Of a stretch of 64,000 bases of DNA, positions 45,135-54,275 are shown piece after piece. The stretch's first letter is position 1, and the number at the start of each line of letters is the position of its first letter. The DNA lies in the NCBI RefSeq assembly GCF_030817275.1, contig NZ_JAUSZD010000002.1, forward strand, positions 8,096,501 to 8,160,500, written 5' to 3'. Source of the stretch: Paenibacillus sp. V4I7 (lineage in GTDB: Bacteria > Bacillota > Bacilli > Paenibacillales > NBRC-103111). The notes beneath the pieces were generated by a model. It saw nothing but the letters and a program-made list of their open reading frames with translations. It was not told the origin of the DNA and ran no database searches. The translations under genes and the position numbers were made by a program.

Positions 45135-45293
45135 TTTTTTAAGGTGGCTGAATGACGTATCTCTGTAACGATGAAAAAAAGCACTAAAGTAACGTGGAGG
45201 CACATAAGTCAGTCGTAGCACCATTCATTTTCATTTTCAAACCATAAAAGAACATTGCCAGCAGGTCTGGCCTAACCTTGAGGAGGAATAACC

Positions 45294-46865
45294 ATGGAAA
45301 TCAACAACACGAACACAAATCGACGTATTCGCATTTTTGACACGACACTAAGAGATGGTGAACAGGCGCCAGGAGCCTCACTGTATCCGGAAGAGAAGAT
45401 CCGTATCGCAAGGCAGCTAGCGAAAATGGGTGTGGATACCATCGAGCCAGGCTTCCCGATATCAAGTCCTGGAGATTTTCAGGCGGTGCAGCAAATTTCA
45501 CGTGAGCTGCAGAGTATTGAGATTTGCGGCTTCGCCCGCGCTGTTAAAGCGGATATTGACTCCGCGGTGAAAGCCACACAGGATGCTGCTTCAAGACGCA
45601 TTCACATGTTCCTTTCCTCATCGGACATCCATCTGGATTTCCAACTTCGCAAATCCCGTCAACAGGTGGTAGAGATGGCTCGCTCCATGGTCGCCTATAC
45701 GAAGCAATTCGTGGATCGTATCGAATTCTCACCGATGGACGCCACGCGAACAGGGGACGAATTCCTGTTTGAAGTGCTCGAGGCGGTCATTGCTGAGGGG
45801 GCAACCATACTGAACATCCCAGATACCGTAGGTTACGCGCTGCCAGAAGAATACGGGGCAATGTTCCGCAGAGTGCGCCAAAGTGTTAGAGGCGGCGACA
45901 CTGTGGAATACAGCGCGCATTGCCATAATGATTTGGGTCTTGCTGTTGCAAATAGCCTTGCGGCTATTGCTGCAGGAGTCACACATGTGGAAGTAACCGT
46001 TAATGGTGTAGGGGAACGCGCAGGCAACTGTTCTCTAGAGGAACTCGTTATGGCCATTGAGACTCGTAAGCAAACCATGGGTGTGGAAACAGGGATCGTA
46101 TCTAGTGAAATTTTCAACACATCCAAAATGGTCAGCCGCATCATGGGCTTCCCCATTGCGTACAATAAGCCGATTGTCGGCCGTAATGCTTTCCAGCACG
46201 AAGCGGGTATCCATCAAGATGGGCTGCTGAAAAATCGCAATACGTACGAAATTATGGATCCGGAAAAGCTGGGCATTCCACGGTCCATGATCATCCTTGG
46301 TAAGCATTCAGGACGTCACGCGCTTAAACATCGCGCCCTACAATTTGGCATTGAGCTTACGGGCGAAGAACTGGATACACTGTATACCAGATTCAAAGAA
46401 AAAGCAGATGACCAGAAAATGGTGACTGACGATCAACTCATGGAACTTGTAGGCTCAACCGTTGATGGGCAAATGGAGCCATTTACTCTGACACATATGC
46501 AAGTCGTTTCCAGCAGTGATCGCAATCGGGTCGCATCCGTGTCGGTAAAGAACAATCAAACAGGTGTTGAAAATGTGTACTCGGGAACAGGTGAAGGACC
46601 GATTGAAGCAATCGTACAGTGCCTTCGACAAGCAATTCCGATGGCTGTGGATTTCTCCGATCTGGAGCTTCATTCGTTATCCACAGGTGAAAAAGCAACT
46701 GGAGAAGCTGAAGTCACTATCTCAGTGGGCGGCCAAACTTACAAAAATACAGGCATTGACCAGGATGTGCTTGTTGCGGTAGCGAAAGCTTTTATCTCAG
46801 CCTGCAACCAAGCCATTCGTATGCAAAATAGCGCAGCGGCTCCAACCGAAGCCACGACGGCGTGA
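45294..46865 (+). CDS. leuA: 2-isopropylmalate synthase
   Basis: A 523-residue enzyme for the first committed step of leucine synthesis (acetyl-CoA plus 2-ketoisovalerate). The catalytic TIM barrel begins RIFDTTLRDGEQAPGASL and has IEPGFPISSPGDF, FSPMDATRT, YSAHCHNDLGLAVANS (metal-binding HxH) and VNGVGERAGNCSLEE. The linker has HEAGIHQDGLLK, and the C-terminal about 130 residues form the leucine-sensing regulatory domain. The start has GAGGAGG about 7 bases upstream. No other leu or ilv gene is adjacent, so this is a detached leuA under its own tandem T-boxes. Confidence 0.95.
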   Translation: MEINNTNTNRRIRIFDTTLRDGEQAPGASLYPEEKIRIARQLAKMGVDTIEPGFPISSPGDFQAVQQISRELQSIEICGFARAVKADIDSAVKATQDAASRRIHMFLSSSDIHLDFQLRKSRQQVVEMARSMVAYTKQFVDRIEFSPMDATRTGDEFLFEVLEAVIAEGATILNIPDTVGYALPEEYGAMFRRVRQSVRGGDTVEYSAHCHNDLGLAVANSLAAIAAGVTHVEVTVNGVGERAGNCSLEELVMAIETRKQTMGVETGIVSSEIFNTSKMVSRIMGFPIAYNKPIVGRNAFQHEAGIHQDGLLKNRNTYEIMDPEKLGIPRSMIILGKHSGRHALKHRALQFGIELTGEELDTLYTRFKEKADDQKMVTDDQLMELVGSTVDGQMEPFTLTHMQVVSSSDRNRVASVSVKNNQTGVENVYSGTGEGPIEAIVQCLRQAIPMAVDFSDLELHSLSTGEKATGEAEVTISVGGQTYKNTGIDQDVLVAVAKAFISACNQAIRMQNSAAAPTEATTA

Positions 46866-46928
46866 TAAACGACTAAACAATATCAAATTGTAAGAAAACT
46901 TAGATATATACACAGCTTGTGTGCAAAG

Positions 46929-47125
46929 TTATTCACATACCCTGTGTGCAATGTGCATAACTAGAGCAAACCCACGGTTACCAACGCTTTTAAAAGAATA
47001 CGGAGAAGAATAACTTTTTCACATTTTTTTTGTGGACAATGTGGATAAGATTGTGGAAAACGAAGGAATTGTGCAGAGGGAGGCGGATTTTGCCTCTCTT
47101 TTTTTGTGGATAACGATGTGGATAA
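46929..47125. promoter_or_regulatory. Cluster of five exact DnaA boxes
   Basis: Exact TTATNCACA matches lie at 46929-46937 (plus strand, TTATTCACA) and, on the minus strand, at 46952-46960 (TTATGCACA), 47040-47048, 47105-47113 and 47117-47125 (all TTATCCACA). A one-mismatch box (TTGTCCACA) is at 47031-47039. They fall in the 367-bp gap between leuA and the following membrane-protein gene. No dnaA, dnaN or rpmH gene is near, so this is not the origin; it resembles the scattered DnaA-box clusters that titrate or reload DnaA, or autoregulated sites. Confidence 0.8.
47075..47105 (+). terminator. Terminator downstream of leuA, within the DnaA-box cluster
   Basis: GGGAGGC and GCCTCTC (one mismatch) pair over a short loop and are followed by seven Ts. 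It is 210 bp past leuA and overlaps one end of a DnaA box. Confidence 0.65.
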
Positions 47126-47232
47126 GTTATTGGGCGAAAATCATCCCACTTTAAATTATCGGAACAATCCGGCAGTGGATAGCTTTTCACTTGGATGAAA
47201 ATGCTAAGAGAAAAAACTGTGGGTGAATACAC

Positions 47233-49566
47233 ATGAAACTAAAAATAGCAGGCATAGTTGTGGGTATCTTAACGTTATGGTTAGAGTTGTCCACAAGCGC
47301 GGAGGGAATACAAGCTGGAATCGACCCATCCATCCACAACGAAGTAAAGTCCAAGCAGGTAACGGTGGTTTCGATACCGGGTTTATCGTTTTTGGAGCTC
47401 CGGCCAGATCAACTAGTGGAACTGCCTCATTTACGTAAGCTGACGGAGTTAAGTGCAATTGGAGCTATGAATATTCGTACATCGAGCAGAACGATGAGAG
47501 ACGTATATGTCTCTTTGGGAGCAGGGGCACCTTCCGTAGGAATCGCAGAAGTGCAGGCTTTTGCAGCAAAAGAAACCAGGCAAGGAATTCATTTTTTCGA
47601 ACTTATGAATCGTTACATAGGCCGCTATGAGGAAGTTAAACCGATTGAGGCTGACGCTGTGCTCGTGCCTGACATCACGATGCTGCAGCGGGCTAATGAG
47701 AACCAAGCTTATGAACCAGGCACCCTAGGGGAATTTTTGAAGGAGTATGGAGTTTTTCGTTCCGTGCTGGGGAGCAGTGATTTGGGGAAGAGATCAGGCA
47801 TTGAAGAAAAGAAATTGCGGCGCTTCAGCCCTCTTATGCTCATGGATTCCAATGGTTTTGTGGACAAAGGTGCAATCGGAGATGACGTGATAACTGTGGT
47901 TGTGGATAGACCGTACGGTGTTAGTACCAATTATGCACAATTGCGTTCTTTGTGGGAAAAAAGGATGCTGCCCGGCATTACACTCATTGAATTAGGTGAT
48001 TTGTACAGACTTTACATGGATAAAGAGCATTACAACGAGGAACGTTTCACGCGGTTGAAAGGGCAAATATTGAGGGAAATGGATCAATGGTTAGGGCAAG
48101 TGGCCGCAGGAATGACGGAAGAGGAAAGCTTGTGGATTTTCTCTCCAGAGGTAAATAGTGAGGCGGCTAGAGCTAAAGCCTATTTATCTCCTCTCCTTCA
48201 TTACACGACCGACAGCAGAGGAGCAATATTAGTTTCGGAATCTACTCGCAGGCAAGGTGTAGTCACGGCGCCAGATTTCACAAGTTCGCTGTTAAAAGAG
48301 TTCAACATCCCGGTCCCGAGTGAGCTGATGGGCATTCCTTTATCCTATATGGAGAAAAATGACGTTCTTGCTGGGCTTGTCAGTGAACAGAGCAGCATGC
48401 AAATGATTTACCGCAGTAGGCCGCTGCTGCTATATCCGTTTGTTACTTATGAAATGCTCGTATTGCTAATAAGTTTGATCTATGGCTTATGGATAAAAAG
48501 GAGAGCAGCAGACCCTGGGTATTTGGAAGGGGCAGTGCCTTGGCGCAGGATTGTGCGTACGCTGCTTTTCTCGTTGCTCACGGCGCCTGCTGTCATGCTG
48601 TTGATGGGCTGGTTGGTTGTTCCACTGACAACAAGAATAGGGATAGAAGGAACGATGCGGGTGCTGATTGCCTTTTTTATTGTGTCCACGCTGCTTATTT
48701 CTGTTGTTATGGAAAAATGCCGCCTATCCACAGCCATGATCTGGCTCGGCCTAGGGAGCGCTTTGATCATAACCCTGGATACCTGTACAGGAGCCTATGC
48801 CATGAAGTATTCCATTCTGGGTTATGATCCGATGATCGGCGCCCGCTACTACGGCATCGGGAATGAATACATGGGCGTCTTGATCGGCGCCCTCGTACTT
48901 GGCGTGACGGCGGCCTTGCAGCGCCGTCATGGGGGTGGGCAGCCCGCGCTGCTCACGTGCGGGGCGTTCTTGCTCGTGGCAGGGTGCCTGGCGGCACCGT
49001 CACTCGGCGCGAACGCGGGCGGCGCCTTGAGCGCCGCGGTCGCCTTTGGCGTAGCCGGCGCGCATTGCTTCGCCGGCGAACGTTGGCGCGAGCTGCGCCT
49101 AGGCAGGGGCGCAGCCCTGCTGTCGGCGCTGCTCGCGCTGGGGCTTGGGGCGCTGTGGCTCCTCAACAGCGCCGATTCTCCCGCGGCATTCGCGCGGGAG
49201 AGCCATGTCGGGCGCGCGTTTCACGCGCTGCACGCCGGGCACTTCGATCAGATCGGACAGCTGATCGAGCGCAAGCTGCGGATGAACGTGCACTTGCTTC
49301 GTGCATCCGCATGGAGCAAAGTGCTCATCACCAGTCTCTTCGTGATGGCTGTCCTTGTGCTCCGTCCCCGCGGCCGACTCCGCTTGTGGCAGCACAAATA
49401 CCCGTACTGGATGTACGGGTTCTCGGCCAATATGATCGGAGCCATTGCAGCGCTGCTGCTTAACGACTCCGGCATTGTTGCAGCAGCGACGTTGATCATT
49501 TTCGTCGCTGTACCAATGCAGCTCCTTCGATTGCAGGAGCTAGAAACAGAAAATCCCCGCTCATAG
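47233..49566 (+). CDS. Large membrane protein with extracytoplasmic N-terminal domain, unknown function
   Basis: A 777-residue protein. A signal or first membrane segment (residues 1-22) is followed by about 380 extracytoplasmic residues that open KQVTVVSIPGLSFLEL and contain AIGAMNIRTSSRTMRDVYVSLGAGAPS, which resembles alkaline-phosphatase-like sulfatase folds (without an obvious full metal-site set). The C-terminal half has about ten or eleven membrane helices (from about residue 405). The start is ATG 47233 with GGGTGA upstream. The 3' third is sharply GC-rich (45 of 60 bases at 48961-49020, against 28 of 60 at 47401-47460). Wall-polymer or lipid-linked glycan handling is only a guess. Confidence 0.75.
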   Translation: MKLKIAGIVVGILTLWLELSTSAEGIQAGIDPSIHNEVKSKQVTVVSIPGLSFLELRPDQLVELPHLRKLTELSAIGAMNIRTSSRTMRDVYVSLGAGAPSVGIAEVQAFAAKETRQGIHFFELMNRYIGRYEEVKPIEADAVLVPDITMLQRANENQAYEPGTLGEFLKEYGVFRSVLGSSDLGKRSGIEEKKLRRFSPLMLMDSNGFVDKGAIGDDVITVVVDRPYGVSTNYAQLRSLWEKRMLPGITLIELGDLYRLYMDKEHYNEERFTRLKGQILREMDQWLGQVAAGMTEEESLWIFSPEVNSEAARAKAYLSPLLHYTTDSRGAILVSESTRRQGVVTAPDFTSSLLKEFNIPVPSELMGIPLSYMEKNDVLAGLVSEQSSMQMIYRSRPLLLYPFVTYEMLVLLISLIYGLWIKRRAADPGYLEGAVPWRRIVRTLLFSLLTAPAVMLLMGWLVVPLTTRIGIEGTMRVLIAFFIVSTLLISVVMEKCRLSTAMIWLGLGSALIITLDTCTGAYAMKYSILGYDPMIGARYYGIGNEYMGVLIGALVLGVTAALQRRHGGGQPALLTCGAFLLVAGCLAAPSLGANAGGALSAAVAFGVAGAHCFAGERWRELRLGRGAALLSALLALGLGALWLLNSADSPAAFARESHVGRAFHALHAGHFDQIGQLIERKLRMNVHLLRASAWSKVLITSLFVMAVLVLRPRGRLRLWQHKYPYWMYGFSANMIGAIAALLLNDSGIVAAATLIIFVAVPMQLLRLQELETENPRS

Positions 49567-49579
49567 GGACATGAATCCG

Positions 49580-49943
49580 CTGAGAGGTCGATTTAGATCC
49601 TCTCAGGCTGCCTCACGAGCGGAAATGCGTCTGAGAGGTCGAAATCATCGCTCTCAGCTCAGAAAAACCCCGCCGCTGAGGCATTGACCAGCTGAGAGGT
49701 CGTTTTAGATCCTCTCAGTCTGCTTCACGAGCAAAAATGCGTCTGAGAAGTCGAAATCATCGCTCTCAGCTCAGAAAAACCCCGCCACTGAAGCATTGAC
49801 CAGCTGAGAGGTCGTTTTAGATTCTCTCAGGCTACCTCACGAGCGGAAATGCGTCTGAGAGGTCGAAATCATCGCTCTCAGCTCAGAAAAACCCCGCCAC
49901 TGAAAGCATTGACCAGCTGAGAGGTCGTTTTAGATCCTCTCAG
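49580..49943. repeat. Tandem hairpin array 2: period 112/113 bp
   Basis: Hairpin 1 (CTGAGAGG, loop, CCTCTCAG; 8-bp stem) starts at 49580, 49692, 49804 and 49917, giving periods of 112, 112 and 113. Hairpin 2 (CTGAGARG, loop, CTCTCAG) starts 51 bp after hairpin 1 (for example 49692 to 49743), and the next hairpin 1 is 61 or 62 bp on. Spacer sequences are near-identical from unit to unit (AAAAACCCCGCC, CCTCACGAGC). It lies in the 457-bp gap before the convergent ABC-F gene. Confidence 0.92.
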
Positions 49944-50023
49944 GCTACCTCACGGCCCAAATTCGCACGCTCAGTCCAACAAATTCTCGCTTCCGAGGCA
50001 TTGATCCACTGAGTGATAACCTA

Positions 50024-51973
50024 TCAAGCCAACAAAAGCTCCCACTCCTCATAACAAGCAGCGAGCGCAATCTTCCGCTCATCAACAGCAGCGGTCTTCT
50101 CTTGAACGAGCACATAGTTGTTATACACAGCAGGGTCAGCAAGCTCCGCCTCCAAGGCGGACACTTCATCTTCCAGTCGGGCGATATCGGACTCGAGCTG
50201 TTCCAGCTTGCGCTGGCGGCTGCGTTCTTCGCGCTTCGCAAGCTTGTCTGCTTCATACCCACCGCCACTCACAGGTTCACTTTTCCCAGCCGAACCACTG
50301 CCTCCAGCAGCCTTCTTCTCCGCTTCTTTAGCCAGACGCTTCGCTTCCATCTCGGCGAGCTCGGCCTTTTTCTCCACGTAATCGTCGTAGTTGCCAAGAT
50401 AGCTCGTTAGCCCATCCTTCTGCAGATCGAGCATGCTCTCAGCCATCTTGTTCAGAAAGTAACGGTCATGAGAGATGAAGAGGAGAGTGCCCTCGTAGTC
50501 CATCAATGCCGATTCCAAAACCTCTTTACTGTACAAATCCAAATGGTTGGTAGGCTCATCGAGGATCAAAACATTCGCTTTTTGCAGCATCAGCTTGGCT
50601 AAGGCTACGCGGGCCTTTTCCCCGCCGCTTAAGGCAGCGACTTTTTTGAAAACATCTTCACCGCTAAAAAGAAAGCTCCCGAGCACAGTCCGAATGCGTG
50701 CTTCTTCCAGATGCGGATACGTATTCCACACTTCTTCCAGCACATTGTTGGTAGGGGTCAGTCCTGTTTGCTCCTGATCGTAATAGCCAATTGTGACGCC
50801 AGCGCCCCACTTGAAGGTGCCTGCGTCTTGTTTGTGCTGACCAATTAATGTTTTGAGCAAGGTGGATTTACCCACACCGTTGGGTCCAATGAGTGCAGCG
50901 GTTTCCGAACGACGAAGCTGGAAGGAGACGCCATCGAGCAATCGGTTTTTTCCATCATAGGAAAGCGCTAATCGATCAACCTGCAGCACTTCCTTGCCGG
51001 AGGTCTGCTCGATTTCAAAAGAAAACGAAGCCCGCTTCAAATCCCCCATCGGCTTATCGAGTCGATCCATTTTTTCGAGCTGCTTGCGGCGGCTCTGCGC
51101 TCTCTTCGTCGTGGAAGCACGCACAATGTTGCGCTGAACAAAATCCTCCAGCTTGGAAATTTCATCCTGCTGCTTCTCGAACTGCTTCATTTCGATCTCA
51201 TAATTAGCTTCTTTAATCTCGATGAATCGGGAGTAGTTCCCGGTATATCGTTTGGAAGCATTTCGCTCAATTTCATAAATAGATGTCACCAAAGCATCCA
51301 GGAAAAAACGGTCATGAGACACGACCAGAATAGCGCCCGGATAGCCGCGTAAATAACCTTCCAGCCAAGTTAGCGTTGGAATGTCCAAATGGTTCGTCGG
51401 CTCATCGAGCATCAGAAGATCGGGTTCTTCGAGCAGCATTTTGGCAAGTGCAAGCCTTGTTTTCTGACCGCCGCTAAGCGTTTTGACTAACGTATCCGGA
51501 GGATACTGACCGAAGCCCATCCCGTGCAAAATGCCGCGGATTTTCGCTTCAATTTCATAGCCCCCATGTTCACGGAACCATTCGGAGTGCAAAGCGTAAC
51601 GATTCATCGTAGTTTCGTACTTTTTTTCGTCCGAGATCAAATTAGGGTCTGCCATTAATGCTTCAAGCTCACGAAGCTCTCGCTCTGTTTCCAGCAAGGA
51701 GCTAAACACGCTGAGCAGCTCGTTCCAGATAGACTTGTCCGTTTGCAGTCCGCTGTTTTGCTTCAAATAGCCGATTTTCGTTTCCTTCGCCTTAAATAAG
51801 TCACCGCTGTCATAGGACATTTCGCCGGCAATAATTTGGAGCAGCGTCGATTTACCGGCGCCATTCACGCCAACTAAACCGATCCGTTCTCTGTTTTCAA
51901 TTTGAAGCGTTATATTGGAGAGTACGGAACGTACCCCATAGCTTTTTGAAATGTTAGAAACCTGTAATAGCAT
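50024..51973 (-). CDS. ABC-F family ATPase (YdiF type)
   Basis: A 649-residue soluble protein with two ABC domains. Walker A motifs are GVNGAGKSTLL (near residue 36) and GPNGVGKSTLL, with signatures LSGGQKTRLALAKMLL and LSGGEKARVALAKLML, and Walker B LMLDEPTNHLDI and LILDEPTNHLDL. The inter-domain linker is a charged coiled coil, and a C-terminal coiled-coil tail (about 545-649) has a Gly/Ser linker. There is no membrane domain. ABC-F proteins act on the ribosome. Length and position beside the tsa/moaC/tat genes match B. subtilis YdiF. A 7-bp hairpin lies just upstream of the start. Confidence 0.93.
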   Translation of the reverse strand: MLLQVSNISKSYGVRSVLSNITLQIENRERIGLVGVNGAGKSTLLQIIAGEMSYDSGDLFKAKETKIGYLKQNSGLQTDKSIWNELLSVFSSLLETERELRELEALMADPNLISDEKKYETTMNRYALHSEWFREHGGYEIEAKIRGILHGMGFGQYPPDTLVKTLSGGQKTRLALAKMLLEEPDLLMLDEPTNHLDIPTLTWLEGYLRGYPGAILVVSHDRFFLDALVTSIYEIERNASKRYTGNYSRFIEIKEANYEIEMKQFEKQQDEISKLEDFVQRNIVRASTTKRAQSRRKQLEKMDRLDKPMGDLKRASFSFEIEQTSGKEVLQVDRLALSYDGKNRLLDGVSFQLRRSETAALIGPNGVGKSTLLKTLIGQHKQDAGTFKWGAGVTIGYYDQEQTGLTPTNNVLEEVWNTYPHLEEARIRTVLGSFLFSGEDVFKKVAALSGGEKARVALAKLMLQKANVLILDEPTNHLDLYSKEVLESALMDYEGTLLFISHDRYFLNKMAESMLDLQKDGLTSYLGNYDDYVEKKAELAEMEAKRLAKEAEKKAAGGSGSAGKSEPVSGGGYEADKLAKREERSRQRKLEQLESDIARLEDEVSALEAELADPAVYNNYVLVQEKTAAVDERKIALAACYEEWELLLA

Positions 51974-51999
51974 CTGCTGCTACCTCCTGCTTATTAATG

Positions 52000-52025
52000 A
52001 AAGGACCTGTCCAAGCCCGTCCTTT
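52000..52025 (-). promoter_or_regulatory. Hairpin in the ABC-F leader
   Basis: AAAGGAC (52000-52006) and GTCCTTT (52019-52025) can form a 7-bp stem about 27 bp before the ABC-F start on the minus strand. No T run follows on that strand, so it is not a terminator there; leader control is possible but weakly supported. Confidence 0.3.
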
Positions 52026-52124
52026 CGCCCTCTTATAAATCCCATCAATTCACTAGTATACACCATGCGAGGCGGCATCGTATGCTTAATTTTGCATAAA
52101 TCAGCATGGGTGGGGGATGGGTAA

Positions 52125-52964
52125 ATGGTACTTTTGAGGCATGCTAAGCATATAAGCTATACGTTCTTGCCCCTGCTTCTGTTGATATTTCTATGTCAAG
52201 GAGTAACAAGCTCATCAGACATTGGGAGGCAGGTCATATCTGCCGTTCACGCGTCTAGTTCAACCACTTCCCCAGCAGCATTCACGATTATGACGTTTAA
52301 TATCCACCACGGTGAAGGTTTAGATGGTAGAGTAAATATAAAACGTATTGCTGATCTCATTCAAAATGAAAAAGCCGACGTCGTCGCTTTGCAAGAAGTG
52401 GATCGTTACCGCTGGCGCAGCGGGTATGTGGATCAAGCGAATGAACTGGCCGAGCTTCTTGGGATGGATATGCGTTTTGCACCTAGTTTAACCTATACAG
52501 CCGGTCAATATGGCAATGCGATTCTGAGCCGTTATCCGATTGAGGACAGCAGCTATACGCTCCTTCCTGGTCATAAGGAAACTAGAAGTCTGTTAGAGGT
52601 AACAATCAGGGTTGATTCTGAACCTGTTCGAATAGCCACCACGCATTTGGGTCTGTCCAATGAGGATCGAAGCCTTCAACTTGCTCGTATTTCAGAAATG
52701 GTAACAAACTACGATGACCCACTTGTTGTCGCGGGGGATTTTAATATGGAAGTAGACGCTTTTCCGTTCAAAATAGACACAGATCAGCTCATCAATGTAC
52801 CATTAAGAGCGGGTGTGAATTCGACATTTACGGATGGGAAAAAGATCGATCACATCTTCACAAATAGGAAGAATGTCCAATCTTCATGGGCGATTCCGAC
52901 GATATTCTCGGACCATTTTCCCGTAATAACGCGCATTCGACTGGAGTCCCCAGTGCAAGTATAG
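52125..52964 (+). CDS. Exported endonuclease/exonuclease/phosphatase-family protein
   Basis: A 279-residue protein with an N-terminal hydrophobic export segment (about residues 12-30) and an EEP domain. Visible motifs are FTIMTFNIHHGEG, ADVVALQEVDRY (metal-binding Glu), NAILSRYPI, VAGDFNMEVD (catalytic Asp/Asn) and SDHFPVITRI (catalytic His). All catalytic positions are intact. Substrates in the family range from DNA to phosphoinositides, so specificity is open. The start is ATG 52125 with GGGGGA upstream. It is divergent from the ABC-F gene and upstream of the folate gene by 65 bp. Confidence 0.85.
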   Translation: MVLLRHAKHISYTFLPLLLLIFLCQGVTSSSDIGRQVISAVHASSSTTSPAAFTIMTFNIHHGEGLDGRVNIKRIADLIQNEKADVVALQEVDRYRWRSGYVDQANELAELLGMDMRFAPSLTYTAGQYGNAILSRYPIEDSSYTLLPGHKETRSLLEVTIRVDSEPVRIATTHLGLSNEDRSLQLARISEMVTNYDDPLVVAGDFNMEVDAFPFKIDTDQLINVPLRAGVNSTFTDGKKIDHIFTNRKNVQSSWAIPTIFSDHFPVITRIRLESPVQV

Positions 52965-53029
52965 TTTTTTTCCTTGTTTATGTTAAAATGGGGGAAACCA
53001 CTCCTCGTTAGGGAAGGGCTGAAGCTAGT

Positions 53030-53659
53030 ATGAACATCCGAGAGCGGAAAATCGAATTACGCAAAGAAATGGAAGAACTGCGCTCCTCCATCATGTCTGA
53101 AGAACGTGAAGAGAAGCAGCAGCGCATAAATGAGAGATTGAAAAAACTATGCAGCGATAGGCTTCTTGGGCATGGACAGAATGAAACGTCCGCTCCGCCT
53201 ACGATCATGAGTTATATGCCTTTTCGGTCTGAGCCGGATGTTGCCCCTCTGATGGAATGGTGTTGGGAGCAGGGAATTCGTGTGCTTGTGCCGAAGGTTG
53301 TAGCAGATACGAAGACAATGAATTTACATGTCATAAGCAGCTATGAAGATGTGGAAAGCGGGGCATGGGGCATCAGAGAACCTCGCGCCGAGGTGCAGAT
53401 TGAACACGATTTGTCCACCCTATCTATGATCTTAGTGCCAGGGCTTGCTTTTGATTTGGATTTTGGAAGACTGGGCTATGGGGGCGGTTTTTATGATCGC
53501 TTCATGCAGTTATTTGCTGCTCGTGGGCTTAAAAGACCATTTGCGCTTGCAGCCGCTTTTGATAATCAATTGATTCCTGCGGTCCCTTCTTCCTGGCATG
53601 ATTTCCGAGTTGACGGAATCGTCACCGAGAGCAAAATGGTCTTCAAATCAGAAACCTAA
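53030..53659 (+). CDS. 5-formyltetrahydrofolate cyclo-ligase
   Basis: A 209-residue enzyme (YgfA/YqgN family) that converts 5-formyl-THF to 5,10-methenyl-THF with ATP. The N-terminal helix is REKRIELRKEMEELRSSI-like, the middle has MSYMPFRSEPDV, and the C-terminal PGLAFDLDFGRLGYGGGFYDRFM is the hallmark. The start has GAAGGG upstream. The moaC start lies 16 bp after its stop, so the pair is probably cotranscribed. Confidence 0.94.
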   Translation: MNIRERKIELRKEMEELRSSIMSEEREEKQQRINERLKKLCSDRLLGHGQNETSAPPTIMSYMPFRSEPDVAPLMEWCWEQGIRVLVPKVVADTKTMNLHVISSYEDVESGAWGIREPRAEVQIEHDLSTLSMILVPGLAFDLDFGRLGYGGGFYDRFMQLFAARGLKRPFALAAAFDNQLIPAVPSSWHDFRVDGIVTESKMVFKSET

Positions 53660-53675
53660 AATAGAGGTGAGTGCT

Positions 53676-54164
53676 TTGCCCGATTCTTCCCCATTAACCC
53701 ATTTTAATGAGCAGGGACGAGCACGAATGGTCGACATTTCGGACAAAACAGAGACGAAACGTACGGCTACCGCGCGTTCCACATTAATGATGAAGAGCGA
53801 GACGCTCGATTTAATTAAGCAGGGTAAAATGAAAAAAGGCGACGTCCTCGCCGTTGCGCAAGTGGCAGGCATCATGGCCGCCAAAAAAACGTCAGACTGG
53901 ATTCCCATGTGCCATCCAATTGCGCTCACGGGCATTGATATTCAGTTTGCTGATAATGGCAACAATGAACTATACATAGAAGCAACTGTCCGGACGACGG
54001 GTCCGACTGGCGTTGAGATGGAGGCTTTAACTGCCGTATCCGCCGCCGCACTAACCGTCTACGATATGTGCAAAGCAGTAGAGAAGGATATGATTATCAG
54101 CTCCACGCTGCTTGTCCTCAAAACAGGCGGCAAAAATGGGGATTTTCACAGACAAGATAGTTGA
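53676..54164 (+). CDS. moaC: Cyclic pyranopterin monophosphate synthase
   Basis: A 162-residue enzyme that forms cyclic pyranopterin monophosphate in molybdenum-cofactor synthesis. Characteristic are LTHFNEQGRARMVDISDK, KKTSDWIPMCHPIALTG (active-site His region) and GPTGVEMEALTAVSAAALTVYDMCKA. The start is TTG 53676, with GAGGTG 6 bases upstream, giving the usual length; the longer in-frame reading from 53598 overlaps the folate gene and has no match. It is the only early Moco-synthesis gene in the window. Confidence 0.96.
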   Translation: MPDSSPLTHFNEQGRARMVDISDKTETKRTATARSTLMMKSETLDLIKQGKMKKGDVLAVAQVAGIMAAKKTSDWIPMCHPIALTGIDIQFADNGNNELYIEATVRTTGPTGVEMEALTAVSAAALTVYDMCKAVEKDMIISSTLLVLKTGGKNGDFHRQDS

Positions 54165-54275
54165 CCGTGACGCGACTAGACAGATTAAGCAGTTTTTTTC
54201 ATAGAAATGAAAGTCGACGATCACTCAGGTTAGTGGGGTTATCTCATTCAGTTAACAAGGGAGAGGTGACGAAGG

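Noticed and set aside
46929..47125. Chromosome origin (oriC)
   Set aside because: Several exact DnaA boxes are present, but no dnaA, dnaN or rpmH gene is near and the flanking genes are leuA and a membrane protein.
52000..52025. Attenuator terminator for the ABC-F gene
   Set aside because: The hairpin lacks a T run on the minus strand, and no leader peptide was evident, so only a weak regulatory note is kept.
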